Origin: Alphaproteobacteria bacterium | Lineage (GTDB): Bacteria > Myxococcota_A > UBA796 > GCA-2862545 | Direction of reading: 5' to 3' | NCBI GenBank assembly: GCA_020632875.1 | Contig: JACKET010000008.1 | Coordinates: forward strand, 186,001 to 250,000 | DNA length: 64,000 nucleotides | Shown: piece by piece, positions 29,415 through 37,568 of the stretch | How positions within the stretch are numbered: the stretch's first letter is position 1 | How the letters are laid out: each line of letters opens with the position of its first letter | Position numbers and translations under genes: made by a program | Notes under the pieces: generated by a model | Told to the model about the DNA's origin: nothing | Database searches by the model: none | Seen by the model: only the letters and a program-made list of their open reading frames with translations

Positions 29415-31058
29415 GTGACGATCCTCCTGCTGCTCGCCTGCCGGGCCCCCGAGCCCGAGATCCCCCCGCCCGCACGGGGCGATGCGCTGTACTTCGCGCT
29501 CGTCGACCGGTTCGCCGACGGGCGGCCCGACGCGCCGGGAGCCGTCGACCGCGCCGATCCGCAAGCCTGGCACGGCGGCGATCTCCCCGGCCTGGTCGCG
29601 AAGGTGCCCTGGCTCGCGGAGCAGGGCTACGGCGCCCTGTGGATCTCGCCCGTCACGCGCGCCCGCACCGAGCCCATCGGCGAGTGGGGCGCCTACCACG
29701 GCTACTGGCTCTACGATCCCGCCGAGGTCGAGCCGCGCTTCGGCACCACGGCCGACCTGAAGGCGCTCTCCGACGCGCTGCACGCGCAGGGGATGCGGCT
29801 GTACCTCGACGTCGTCGTGAACCACGTCGGCTACGACTCGCCGCTCGTGGCTGCGCACCCCGACTGGTTCCACCACGGCGGCGACATCGAGGACTGGGGC
29901 GACCCGGACCAGGTCGTCGGGCGCGACGTGCACGGGCTGCCGGATCTGGCGCAGGAGAACCCGGAGGTGGAGCAGTGGCTCGTCGACGCCGGGCTGCACT
30001 GGGTGACCGAGGTGGCCCCCGACGGGTTCCGCGTGGATGCCGTGAGGCACGTGCCGCCCGGGTTCCTCGCCCGCTACGGCGACGCGCTGAAGGCGAAGGC
30101 CGGGCCCGGCTTCCAGATCCTCGGCGAGGTGTTCGACGGCAACCCCGCCCGGCTGAGGGAGCGCGCGATCAGCGACCGCCTCGACAGCGTGTTCGACTTC
30201 CCGCTGATGTACGGGATGAAGGAGTCCGCGATCTGCGCCGAGGCCGACTACCAGCGGCTCGCCGCGAACCTCTTCACCGCGCGGCACATGCCCGATCGGC
30301 CGGACGGCCCGCTCGCGCCGCTGGTCACGCTGCTCGACAACCACGACGTGCCGCGCATCGCCGCCGTGTGCCGGGGCCCAGGCCCCGCGCTGGCCTTCCT
30401 GTACGGCGTGCAGGGCACCCCATCGGTCACGTGGGGCACCGAGGCGCTGGCGAACGGCGCGCACGAGCCCGAGAACCGCGCCGACATGCCCTGGGACGGC
30501 GAGCTCGTGCTGGCCGACGCCCTGCGCCAGCTCAACGCGATCCGGGCGCGCTGGCCGGCCCTGCGGGAGGGTGGACAGGCGATCGCCGAGATGTCGCCGC
30601 AGCGCATCCGGGTCGTGCGCTGGACCGCGGACGAGACGGTGTGGGTCGTGCACCAGGCGGAGGCCGCGCCCCTCGAGGTCGAGGCCGCCGAAGGCTGGGT
30701 GCTCACGAAGACCGCGCTCGAGCCCTGGGACGGCGGGCCGTTCGCGGGCACCCTGCTCGTCCGGCTCGCGAAGGCCGAGCCGTTCGACGCCTCCCCGCGC
30801 GAGACGACCGTCACCGTGGGGCCGGTCGAGCTGAGCGAAGGCGAGGCGATCCGGGTGGTGGGCTCGGCACCCGAGGTCGGCACGTGGTCCGCGAAGGATG
30901 CGGTCCCCGTGGAAGATGGCGCGGCGCGCTTCCGGATGCCGGGCGGCACCGCGAGCGCGGTGAAGATGGTGGTGGTCGGTGCGAACGGCGAGCGGTGGAG
31001 CCAGGCGGCGGACGTGACCGTCCTCGCGGGCGGCACGGTCGCGATCGGGTGGCAGTGA
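29415..31058 (+). CDS. Alpha-amylase family (GH13) lipoprotein with CBM20-like domain
   Basis: 547 residues. Lipobox LLLAC (C9) after a very short signal, a GH13 barrel, and a C-terminal starch-binding CBM20-like domain (about 460-547). The catalytic set is complete: DVVVNH (132-137), DGFRVDAVRH with nucleophile D208, the acid/base E238 in GEVF, and LLDNHD with D311. It would cut alpha-1,4-glucans at the cell surface. The GTG start is inferred from the lipoprotein signal. The end overlaps the next gene (TGATG). Confidence 0.9.
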   Translation: MTILLLLACRAPEPEIPPPARGDALYFALVDRFADGRPDAPGAVDRADPQAWHGGDLPGLVAKVPWLAEQGYGALWISPVTRARTEPIGEWGAYHGYWLYDPAEVEPRFGTTADLKALSDALHAQGMRLYLDVVVNHVGYDSPLVAAHPDWFHHGGDIEDWGDPDQVVGRDVHGLPDLAQENPEVEQWLVDAGLHWVTEVAPDGFRVDAVRHVPPGFLARYGDALKAKAGPGFQILGEVFDGNPARLRERAISDRLDSVFDFPLMYGMKESAICAEADYQRLAANLFTARHMPDRPDGPLAPLVTLLDNHDVPRIAAVCRGPGPALAFLYGVQGTPSVTWGTEALANGAHEPENRADMPWDGELVLADALRQLNAIRARWPALREGGQAIAEMSPQRIRVVRWTADETVWVVHQAEAAPLEVEAAEGWVLTKTALEPWDGGPFAGTLLVRLAKAEPFDASPRETTVTVGPVELSEGEAIRVVGSAPEVGTWSAKDAVPVEDGAARFRMPGGTASAVKMVVVGANGERWSQAADVTVLAGGTVAIGWQ

Positions 31059-32341
31059 TGGCGAAGGGCGGCGTGGAGTACGAGGTCGCGGGGCGGACGG
31101 TCCGCCTGTCGAGCCCCGACAAGGTGATGTTCCCGGAGGCCGGGATCACGAAGCAGGAGGTCGCCGAGTACTTCCTGCGCGTGGCCGACGGCGCCGTGCG
31201 CGGGGTGCGCGACCGCCCGATGATGCTGAAGCGCTTCCCCCAGGGCATCGGCGAGGCGCCGTTCTACCAGAAGCGTGCTCCGAAGGGCCATCCCGACTGG
31301 ATCCGCACCGCGACCCTCTCCTTCCCGAGCGGGCGGACCGCCGAAGAGGTCGTCGTCAGCGATGCCGCCGCGCTGCTCTGGGTCGTCCAGCAGGGCTGCG
31401 TCGATCTCAATCCCCACCCCACGCGCATCGACGATCTCGACCACCCCGACGAGCTGCGGATCGACCTCGACCCGCTGCCCGGCATCCCGTGGTCCCAGGT
31501 CCTCGAGATCGCCCTCCTGAGCCGCACCGTGCTCGAGGAGCACGGCCTCGCCGGCTACCCGAAGACCTCCGGAAGCCGCGGCTTCCACGTGCTCGTCCCG
31601 ATCGAGCCGCGCTGGGAGTTCCAGGAGGTGCGGGCCGCGGCCCTGGCCGTCGCACGCGAGCTCGAGCGCCGCGCGCCCGGCCGGGCGACCGCCCGCTGGT
31701 GGAAGGAGGAGCGCCAGGGCGTGTTCGTCGACTACAACCAGAACGCGAAGGACCGCACCGTGGCGAGCGCGTACAGCGTCCGGCCCCTGCCCGATGCGCG
31801 GGTGTCGACCCCTCTCCACTGGGACGAGGTCGAGGGCTGCGACCCCGCGCTGTTCACGCTCCGCACGGTGCCGGCGCGCTTCGAGGCCATCGGCGACCCC
31901 CACGCCGCGATGGACACGGAGCCCCGCGGCGATCTCACGTCCCTGCTCCAGCTGTCGGCCGAGCAGCTCGCCACCGAGCCGGACGCTCCCTGGCCCCCGC
32001 AGTACCCGAAGATGCCGGGCGAGGCGCCGCGGGTGCAGCCGTCCCGCGCGAAGGGCCGCCGCGTGCCGAAGAAGCCGCTGCGCACCATCGCCAACAGCCC
32101 CGATCAGGACGCCGCGCTCGCGGGCCTCGAGCGCTGGAAGGCCCGACATCCCGCGGTGGTCCCGCACCTCGAGCCCGCCGACGTCCTCGTCGACGCGATG
32201 CGCGGCCGCTACAACACGTGGACGCGCATCCGGGTCAACCTCGAGCACGTCCCGCCCGAGCTCCATCCGCCCGAGGAGCCGCCCGATCCCGACGACGACC
32301 CCACGCGCGAGTGGCGGGCGCAGTGGAAGGGCCAGACGTAG
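31058..32341 (+). CDS. LigD-type DNA polymerase/primase domain protein
   Basis: 427-residue stand-alone polymerase (archaeo-eukaryotic primase-like) domain of bacterial NHEJ LigD. Family marks include LSSPDKVMFPEAG, QKRAPKGHPDW, the catalytic aspartates in DLDP (136-139), and SGSRGFH (171-177). It would fill or extend broken DNA ends with nucleotides. The ligase part is a separate gene (32.9 kb) with one reverse-strand gene between; no Ku or phosphoesterase domain is in the window. Translation is coupled to the amylase by TGATG. Confidence 0.92.
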   Translation: MAKGGVEYEVAGRTVRLSSPDKVMFPEAGITKQEVAEYFLRVADGAVRGVRDRPMMLKRFPQGIGEAPFYQKRAPKGHPDWIRTATLSFPSGRTAEEVVVSDAAALLWVVQQGCVDLNPHPTRIDDLDHPDELRIDLDPLPGIPWSQVLEIALLSRTVLEEHGLAGYPKTSGSRGFHVLVPIEPRWEFQEVRAAALAVARELERRAPGRATARWWKEERQGVFVDYNQNAKDRTVASAYSVRPLPDARVSTPLHWDEVEGCDPALFTLRTVPARFEAIGDPHAAMDTEPRGDLTSLLQLSAEQLATEPDAPWPPQYPKMPGEAPRVQPSRAKGRRVPKKPLRTIANSPDQDAALAGLERWKARHPAVVPHLEPADVLVDAMRGRYNTWTRIRVNLEHVPPELHPPEEPPDPDDDPTREWRAQWKGQT

Positions 32342-32359
32342 CGCCCGGAGGCGCCGCGC

Positions 32360-32860
32360 TCAGCGCGAGAACTGCGACCGGACGCGGCTGGGGGGCGGCG
32401 TGGCGGAGAGGCGCTTGGACACCTCGCGGGCCGCCTTGAGCCGCTGCACGTCGGACCGGAGCCGGTTGTGCTCGGAGAGGTCGCGCGGGAGCAGCGGGCT
32501 GTTCGCAGCGCGGGCCGAGGCCAGCACGCGCAGCGCGACCCACAGCAGGGCGCCGGCGAGCCCGAGGCCGACGAGACCCATCGGGAGCACCGCCATCACG
32601 GGGTTGGCCGCGTAGGTACGCGCCATATCGCCCGACACCAGCGGCGCCGCAGCCAGGGTGACGCCGGTGATCGCCATCAGCGCGCTGATGACGGCACTGA
32701 AGAACATGCCGAGCAGGATGGGGTGCCGGGGTGACTCGCGGCGGAAGCGGGCCATGCGGTTCTTCGCGAAAGCGAGCTTCTCGAACTCGGAGAGCCGGTT
32801 CTCGGCGTCTTCGAGGGCCTTGTCGGTGTTGTCTTCGACGTACAAAGCAGCAGCGCTCAT
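32360..32860 (-). CDS. Hypothetical protein with two membrane segments and C-terminal coiled helix
   Basis: 166 residues: a charged N-terminal helix, two membrane segments (about 48-75 and 85-110), and a charged C-terminal helix. The start at 32860 (MSAAALYVEDN) fits codon bias; an upstream in-frame ATG at 33055 would run into the ligase gene. No family recognised. It lies reversed between the two NHEJ genes, so a link to repair is uncertain. Confidence 0.7.
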   Translation of the reverse strand: MSAAALYVEDNTDKALEDAENRLSEFEKLAFAKNRMARFRRESPRHPILLGMFFSAVISALMAITGVTLAAAPLVSGDMARTYAANPVMAVLPMGLVGLGLAGALLWVALRVLASARAANSPLLPRDLSEHNRLRSDVQRLKAAREVSKRLSATPPPSRVRSQFSR

Positions 32861-32927
32861 TGTGGGCTCCACAAAAAAACAGAGCAGAACGCGGGGATGA
32901 TAACACGGATCGGGTGTGGAGGATCGC

Positions 32928-34022
32928 ATGGCGAGCGGTGACGTCACGGGCGGGAACTTCGGCGGTCGGTTGCCGGTGATGCCCCCTCTGGATCCGATGC
33001 TGGCGAAAGGGGTGGGCGCGGTGCCCGAAGGCGAGGGTTGGCTGTTCGAGCCCAAGTGGGACGGGTTCCGCGTGATCGCGTTCCGCGACGGGGGCGAGGT
33101 CTACCTCCAGTCCCGCGATCGCAAGCCGTTGCTCCGCTACTTCCCCGAGCTCGCCGAGCCGCTGATGCGGGCGCTCCCCGAGCGGGCCGTGGTCGACGGG
33201 GAGATCGTGATCGCGACGGATCGCGGGCTCGACTTCGGGCTGCTGCAGATGCGGCTCCATCCGGCGGAGTCGCGGGTGCGCAAGCTGGCGGGCGAGATCC
33301 CCGCCTCGCTGATCCTGTGGGACCTGCTGGCGTCGGGCGACGAGAGCCTGCTCGACGTGCCGTTCGCCACGCGACGAGCGCGGCTCGAGCAGGAGGTCCG
33401 CTTCGCCGCTCCCGTGCACCTCACGCCCATCGCGACCGACGGGGCGCGGGCGCTCGACTGGTTCGATCGCTTCGAGGGCGCCGGGCTCGACGGCGTCGTC
33501 GCGAAGCCCGCGGGCGACGTCTACCAGCCCGGCAAGCGCGCGATGCAGAAGGTCAAGCGCGACCGCACCATCGACTGCGTGCTGTGCGGGTTCCGCTGGC
33601 ACAAGTCCGGGCCCGTCGTGGGCTCCCTGATCCTCGGGCTGTTCGACGCGGAGGGCCGGCTGCACCAGATCGGCGTCGCCAGCTCGTTCACGGCGAAGCG
33701 CCGGAAGGAGCTCGTGGACGAGCTCGAGCCCCTGCGGGAGAACGCGCTCGACGCCCACCCGTGGCGGAGCTGGGCCGAGCTCGACGGTCACGAGCGGCGC
33801 GCGGGCGTCCAGAGCCGGTGGAACGCCGGGCGCGACCTGTCCTGGGAGGCCGTCCGGCTGGAGCGGGTCGTGGAGGTGAAGGTGAACCAGGTCACCGACG
33901 GGCGGCTGCGGCACCCGGGTCACTTCGTGCGCTGGCGGGCCGACCGCGAGCCGGCGTCGTGTACGTTCGGCCAGCTCGACGTGGCGCCGCCCGCCGAGCT
34001 CACCGAGCTGCTCGGACGTTAG
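32928..34022 (+). CDS. ATP-dependent DNA ligase (LigD ligase domain / LigC type)
   Basis: 364 residues. The nucleotidyl lysine is K43 in EPKWDGFR; the adenylation domain includes VDGEIV and GLDGVVAKP, and an OB-fold domain follows (about 210-320). It would seal nicks or double-strand ends, likely with the separate polymerase. GGAGG at 32918-32922 five bases before the ATG sets the start rather than the GTG at 32916. A divergent gene starts 67 bases upstream. Confidence 0.93.
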   Translation: MASGDVTGGNFGGRLPVMPPLDPMLAKGVGAVPEGEGWLFEPKWDGFRVIAFRDGGEVYLQSRDRKPLLRYFPELAEPLMRALPERAVVDGEIVIATDRGLDFGLLQMRLHPAESRVRKLAGEIPASLILWDLLASGDESLLDVPFATRRARLEQEVRFAAPVHLTPIATDGARALDWFDRFEGAGLDGVVAKPAGDVYQPGKRAMQKVKRDRTIDCVLCGFRWHKSGPVVGSLILGLFDAEGRLHQIGVASSFTAKRRKELVDELEPLRENALDAHPWRSWAELDGHERRAGVQSRWNAGRDLSWEAVRLERVVEVKVNQVTDGRLRHPGHFVRWRADREPASCTFGQLDVAPPAELTELLGR

Positions 34023-34037
34023 CCGGTACCTCCTCCT

Positions 34038-34069
<32 letters not shown>

Positions 34070-34098
34070 TCAGGGCGTCGGCCCCGGCGTTGGCCGAC

Positions 34099-34465
34099 CT
34101 AGCCGGGTCGGTGCCGATGGATGAGTCCTGTCAGCGTCGCCGCGACGCGACCCTCGAGATGCATGAACGCACGGGCCAGCGCCTCGTCACCGACCCCGGA
34201 GGTCACGAAGAGACTCGACGGCGGCGGCGGCTTCCCCTGCCTCGCCTTGCGCGATCTCGAACTTGTGGACCTTCTCGGCGGGCCTGAACCGGTTCGCCCC
34301 CTCCGCCGTGTTGCGAAGCACCGACGCAGCCGCGTCGTTGATCTGGGCCGCCTCTCGCGCGAACCCCGGCGGAAGCGTCTTCGTGAACGCGTAGGCCAGC
34401 TTTCGGGCTTCACGCGCCAGTCGAAAGGCATCGAGTCGCTCGTGGGGGAACGTGTACCGCGTCAT
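34099..34465 (-). pseudogene. Four-helix-bundle protein (23S rRNA intervening-sequence type), frameshifted
   Basis: The N-terminal part MTRYTFPHERLDAFRLA through FAREAAQINDAAASVL and TAEGANRF matches the four-helix-bundle family found in 23S rRNA intervening sequences and, as Avd relatives, in diversity-generating retroelements. Good RBS (GAGGAAGAG) and ATG at 34465. At about 34210-34230, in a run of GCC codons, the frame ends early (SLRDLRGR), while the +1 frame carries a family-like C-terminus (DEALARAFMHLEGRVAATLTGLI) to a stop at 34099. One indel would restore about 122 residues. A real mutation or a sequencing error is possible. Confidence 0.78.
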
Positions 34466-34480
34466 CGTCTCTTCCTCGGG

Positions 34481-34666
34481 CCGGGTCGTCGTGACCCCGT
34501 CGCCTGCTGCTCGCCGGGGCCGCCCGGGCGGCGGAGTCAACGCGTCCGGGAACCTCTGCAGGCCGAGTCCGCTTCAGCGGACTCAGGCCGAAGAGGTCGG
34601 GCGCGTTGACGCTGCCGCCCGGGTGGGCCAGGCTCGGCAGCAGGGGATGGGGGCATGACGACCTGG
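34481..34666. repeat. Long imperfect palindrome next to the four-helix-bundle gene
   Basis: Two arms of about 90 bases (34481-34572 and 34577-34666) are roughly three-quarters complementary to each other, with a TTCA loop and a perfect 8-bp core stem (GAGTCCGC/GCGGACTC). It lies in the 5' region of the four-helix-bundle gene. RNA from either strand would fold into a long hairpin. No protein-coding signal. Confidence 0.85.
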
Positions 34667-34715
34667 TCGAGCGAAGGCGTCGACGCCAGGTGTTCCAACC
34701 GAGCTCTGCCGGATC

Positions 34716-34750
<35 letters not shown>

Positions 34751-34772
34751 CAGGCGCGGTGATTGCCGGACG

Positions 34773-35570
34773 CTACTGGCAGCCGCGCGCGGGCGCCTCG
34801 ACCGGCGCGGCACAATCGCACGCCTCCTGCCCGAAGAACGCGCGCCCCACGACCTCGCTGCGGTCGACCGCGTCGCGCCAGCGCTCCCAGGGGTCCTCGA
34901 CGGCCCAGATCGGCGGCGAGTCCTCGCCCTCCGGCGGGAACCAGACGTGCGTCACCCACGCGCGCCCGTGCTTGATGGCCCCCACCCTGCCCTTCAGGTC
35001 CTCGTCGCGGACGGGCGTGCAGCCCGCTTCGTCGAGGATCGTGCCGTCCTTCACGTCGTCCGGCGTCGCCACCAGCATCCCGCCGTCCCCGATGGGCGTC
35101 GCGTGGTAGCCCGCCTCGTGCACGAAGAAGTCGGACGGATCGGCACACGCGAGGACGGGTCGCTCGCATGGATCGAAGTCGTAGTGGAACCCCATGCCGA
35201 TGACCGGCCACGTGTCGGACGGGCCGTCGGTCTGGTCGAAGAACAGGAGGCTCGGCTCGAACACGTCGCCCGAAGCCTTCTCGTCGTCCGGCAGGCCCTC
35301 GGTCAGCACGCGCGGGTCGATGCGGTGCTCGATCGTGGCGAGGACCGCGCCGAAGCCGTCGACACTGCCGCGCTGGTGGGCCCAGAACCACACGGCCCTC
35401 CCGTACACGTCGCGGTCGTCGAGGGCCGCCTGGACCGTCGGCCAGCGGGTGCTCACCGCGTCCCAGGCGGGCTCGAGGCACGCGTCGGGACGCGGCGGAG
35501 GCACCGGGCAGCTCGCCGCGACCAACATCACCACCGCCAGCGCCGGGATGCGCGATCCGACCGCGCTCAC
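34773..35570 (-). CDS. Hypothetical lipoprotein (265 aa)
   Basis: Signal with lipobox VAASC then PVPPPRPDAC, a globular domain with several Cys, and Asp/Trp-rich segments. I do not recognise the fold. The GTG at 35570 overlaps the PHP gene stop by GTGA, and the signal sequence supports it. It is cotranscribed with the PHP-domain protein and may be its partner outside the cell. Confidence 0.8.
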   Translation of the reverse strand: MSAVGSRIPALAVVMLVAASCPVPPPRPDACLEPAWDAVSTRWPTVQAALDDRDVYGRAVWFWAHQRGSVDGFGAVLATIEHRIDPRVLTEGLPDDEKASGDVFEPSLLFFDQTDGPSDTWPVIGMGFHYDFDPCERPVLACADPSDFFVHEAGYHATPIGDGGMLVATPDDVKDGTILDEAGCTPVRDEDLKGRVGAIKHGRAWVTHVWFPPEGEDSPPIWAVEDPWERWRDAVDRSEVVGRAFFGQEACDCAAPVEAPARGCQ

Positions 35571-37030
35571 CGGCGCTTTCTGAGGACCAGCGGGAGGATC
35601 GGGCCGAGCCAGGCGACCCCACCCGCGTCGCATCCGCACTTCCCGTCGTCCGGGGGCGCGGGTGCGGTCTGGGTGTACCAGACGTGGCTCGTGATCACGC
35701 GCGGGTCGCCGCCCACCATGAGCTCTGCACGCACGCGGACCTCCTGGTCGAGCGGCGTCTCGAGCACGTGCTCGAACGACTCCCCCACCACCGTCGCGGT
35801 GGGCTGCGGGACCCCGTCGACCACGAAGCGCACCTGGGCCCCGTCCCCCCCGGTCACCACCGCCACGAGCGGCATGGCGCCGGTCTGCGTGTCGGCGCCC
35901 CCCTCGATGGCCACCATCGGATCGCCCGGCTCCTGCAGCTTCACCACGGTCCGACCGGCGGCCACGCCGGCCAGGATGGCCGCGACGGAGAGCTCGTCGG
36001 CCTCCACCATCGTCGTGGGGCTGCCGATCGACGACGCCGTCGGGCCCGTGTCGGTGCCCGCGCGGTGGTCGTCGCTGCCCCCGATCGCCGCGACGTGGTG
36101 TCCGGCCGCCACCATCTGCTCCCAGAGCGCGAGGTTCGCGTCGAGGAACAAGCCACCCACGGGCTCGAAGCCGCCCGTCATCAGCTCGATCGCGTCGACC
36201 TCGGCGAAGTCGACGTCGTGCTCCCAGGCGCACCCGCGGCACAGGTTGCCGAGGTCGAGGTTCGGGTGGTTGATCGCGAACAACCCGCCCCCGCCGTGGA
36301 CCGCGTCGATCGCGGTCTGGATCGTGTTGCCGTCGAGCCCGAGCTGGTACGGCAGCGGCCCGGTGACGCCGATGGCCCCGGCATGGCCGCGGTAGGTCGT
36401 GAATTCCTGGCCGGGGATCAGCAGCACGTCGGGGTGCCGCGCCTGCGCGTCGACCAGGAAGTCGAGCGTGCTGGACGTGTTGTGGTCGCTGATCACGACG
36501 AAGTCGAGCCCGCGGCCTGCTGCGAAGGCCGCGATGGCGTCGATCTCCGCGCTCGCGTCGCCGCTCTCGAGCGAGTGCACGTGGAAGTCGCCCGCATACC
36601 ACCGCCGCCCGGTCTCGAGCGGCGCGGCGGGCGCGTAGGGCACGCGGTCGCGGGGCGTCAGCGTGGGCTCGGTGCGGAGGACCACCTCGAGCGCGTAGTC
36701 GAAGGGTGCCGCGTCCATCACGGGCTTGCCGATGCTCACCGACCAGGTGCCGGGGGTCATCGGGCCCGGCAGGTAGCTGCGCGAGGCCGCGTTCGCGCCG
36801 ATGACCGCGGGCTCGCTGTTGCCGCCGCCCCACCCGCGGAACCCGCTCGGGTCGTCGACGCCCCAGTCGAAGAAGTTCGCGCTGTTCAGGCTGGCGTGAC
36901 GGACCTCGATCTCGGCCGTGCCTGCCGGCACCTCGAACGTCACGCGCTCGAACGGCGTGCCGTCGTCGGTCACCGCTCCGTCGAGGGTGAGCACGGTCTC
37001 CTGGGCCAGGGCGAGAGCGACGAGGATCAT
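35567..37030 (-). CDS. Exported PHP-domain metal-dependent phosphoesterase-like protein with MYXO-CTERM-like tail
   Basis: 487 residues. N-terminal signal MILVALALAQ, a beta-sandwich (about 15-120), then a CehA/McbA-like PHP domain with metal ligands HVH (150-152), SDHN (181-184), GQE (207-209), NHPN (254-257) and SDDH (319-322), and a C-terminal beta-domain. The last 23 residues (465-487) are CGC, a hydrophobic stretch, and RKRR, which matches the MYXO-CTERM sorting-signal pattern of Myxococcota surface proteins. Substrate unknown. Confidence 0.88.
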   Translation of the reverse strand: MILVALALAQETVLTLDGAVTDDGTPFERVTFEVPAGTAEIEVRHASLNSANFFDWGVDDPSGFRGWGGGNSEPAVIGANAASRSYLPGPMTPGTWSVSIGKPVMDAAPFDYALEVVLRTEPTLTPRDRVPYAPAAPLETGRRWYAGDFHVHSLESGDASAEIDAIAAFAAGRGLDFVVISDHNTSSTLDFLVDAQARHPDVLLIPGQEFTTYRGHAGAIGVTGPLPYQLGLDGNTIQTAIDAVHGGGGLFAINHPNLDLGNLCRGCAWEHDVDFAEVDAIELMTGGFEPVGGLFLDANLALWEQMVAAGHHVAAIGGSDDHRAGTDTGPTASSIGSPTTMVEADELSVAAILAGVAAGRTVVKLQEPGDPMVAIEGGADTQTGAMPLVAVVTGGDGAQVRFVVDGVPQPTATVVGESFEHVLETPLDQEVRVRAELMVGGDPRVITSHVWYTQTAPAPPDDGKCGCDAGGVAWLGPILPLVLRKRR

Positions 37031-37049
37031 CGCCGCATCCTACCCGCCG

Positions 37050-37568
37050 TCACTGCCCCTGCGCGCGGATCCAGTCGTCGAGCAGGGCCCCGACGCGGCG
37101 CGCGATGCTCGGCGTGGCCGCGATGAGCGCGTCGTTCTCCCGCTCGTGCGCGTAGAGCAGGTGCACCGGCACCGTGAAGCTCTCGACCGCGGCTTCGTCG
37201 AGCGCCTCGGGGTCGGCGAGCTTCGCTTCGACCTCGACGGTCCACCGGTAGCGGCCGTTCATCTGCGTGGAGTAGCGGGCCGTGCTCTCGACGAGCAGGA
37301 TCACGCCGCCGGAGGCGCCTTGCGCGAGCATCTCGAGCCGCTTGCGGTGCGGGCCCGAGACCTCGACGGCAACTGGCGTGAGGTTGCGGGCCTCGATCTC
37401 GGCCACGATGGCGTCGAGGGCGGTGGTGTCGGCCTCGACGGGGCCCTCGGTCGCGCTCTCGAGCACCGACCCCACGCGGACGGGCACGGGTGCGGGCGCC
37501 TGGAGCGTGGTGGGCTTGGGGCAGCCCGCGAGGAGGAGGGCGAGGAGGATCGGTCGGGTGAGCCGCAT
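37050..37568 (-). CDS. Hypothetical lipoprotein (172 aa)
   Basis: Signal MRLTRPILLALLLAGC, then a mixed alpha/beta domain of LPP20 or GNA1162-like character: strands and helices around VLLVESTARYSTQ and a C-terminal helix. The family is uncertain. The ATG is embedded in the stop of the barrel gene upstream (TGATG), so the two are probably made together, possibly as an outer-membrane barrel plus its accessory lipoprotein. Confidence 0.78.
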   Translation of the reverse strand: MRLTRPILLALLLAGCPKPTTLQAPAPVPVRVGSVLESATEGPVEADTTALDAIVAEIEARNLTPVAVEVSGPHRKRLEMLAQGASGGVILLVESTARYSTQMNGRYRWTVEVEAKLADPEALDEAAVESFTVPVHLLYAHERENDALIAATPSIARRVGALLDDWIRAQGQ

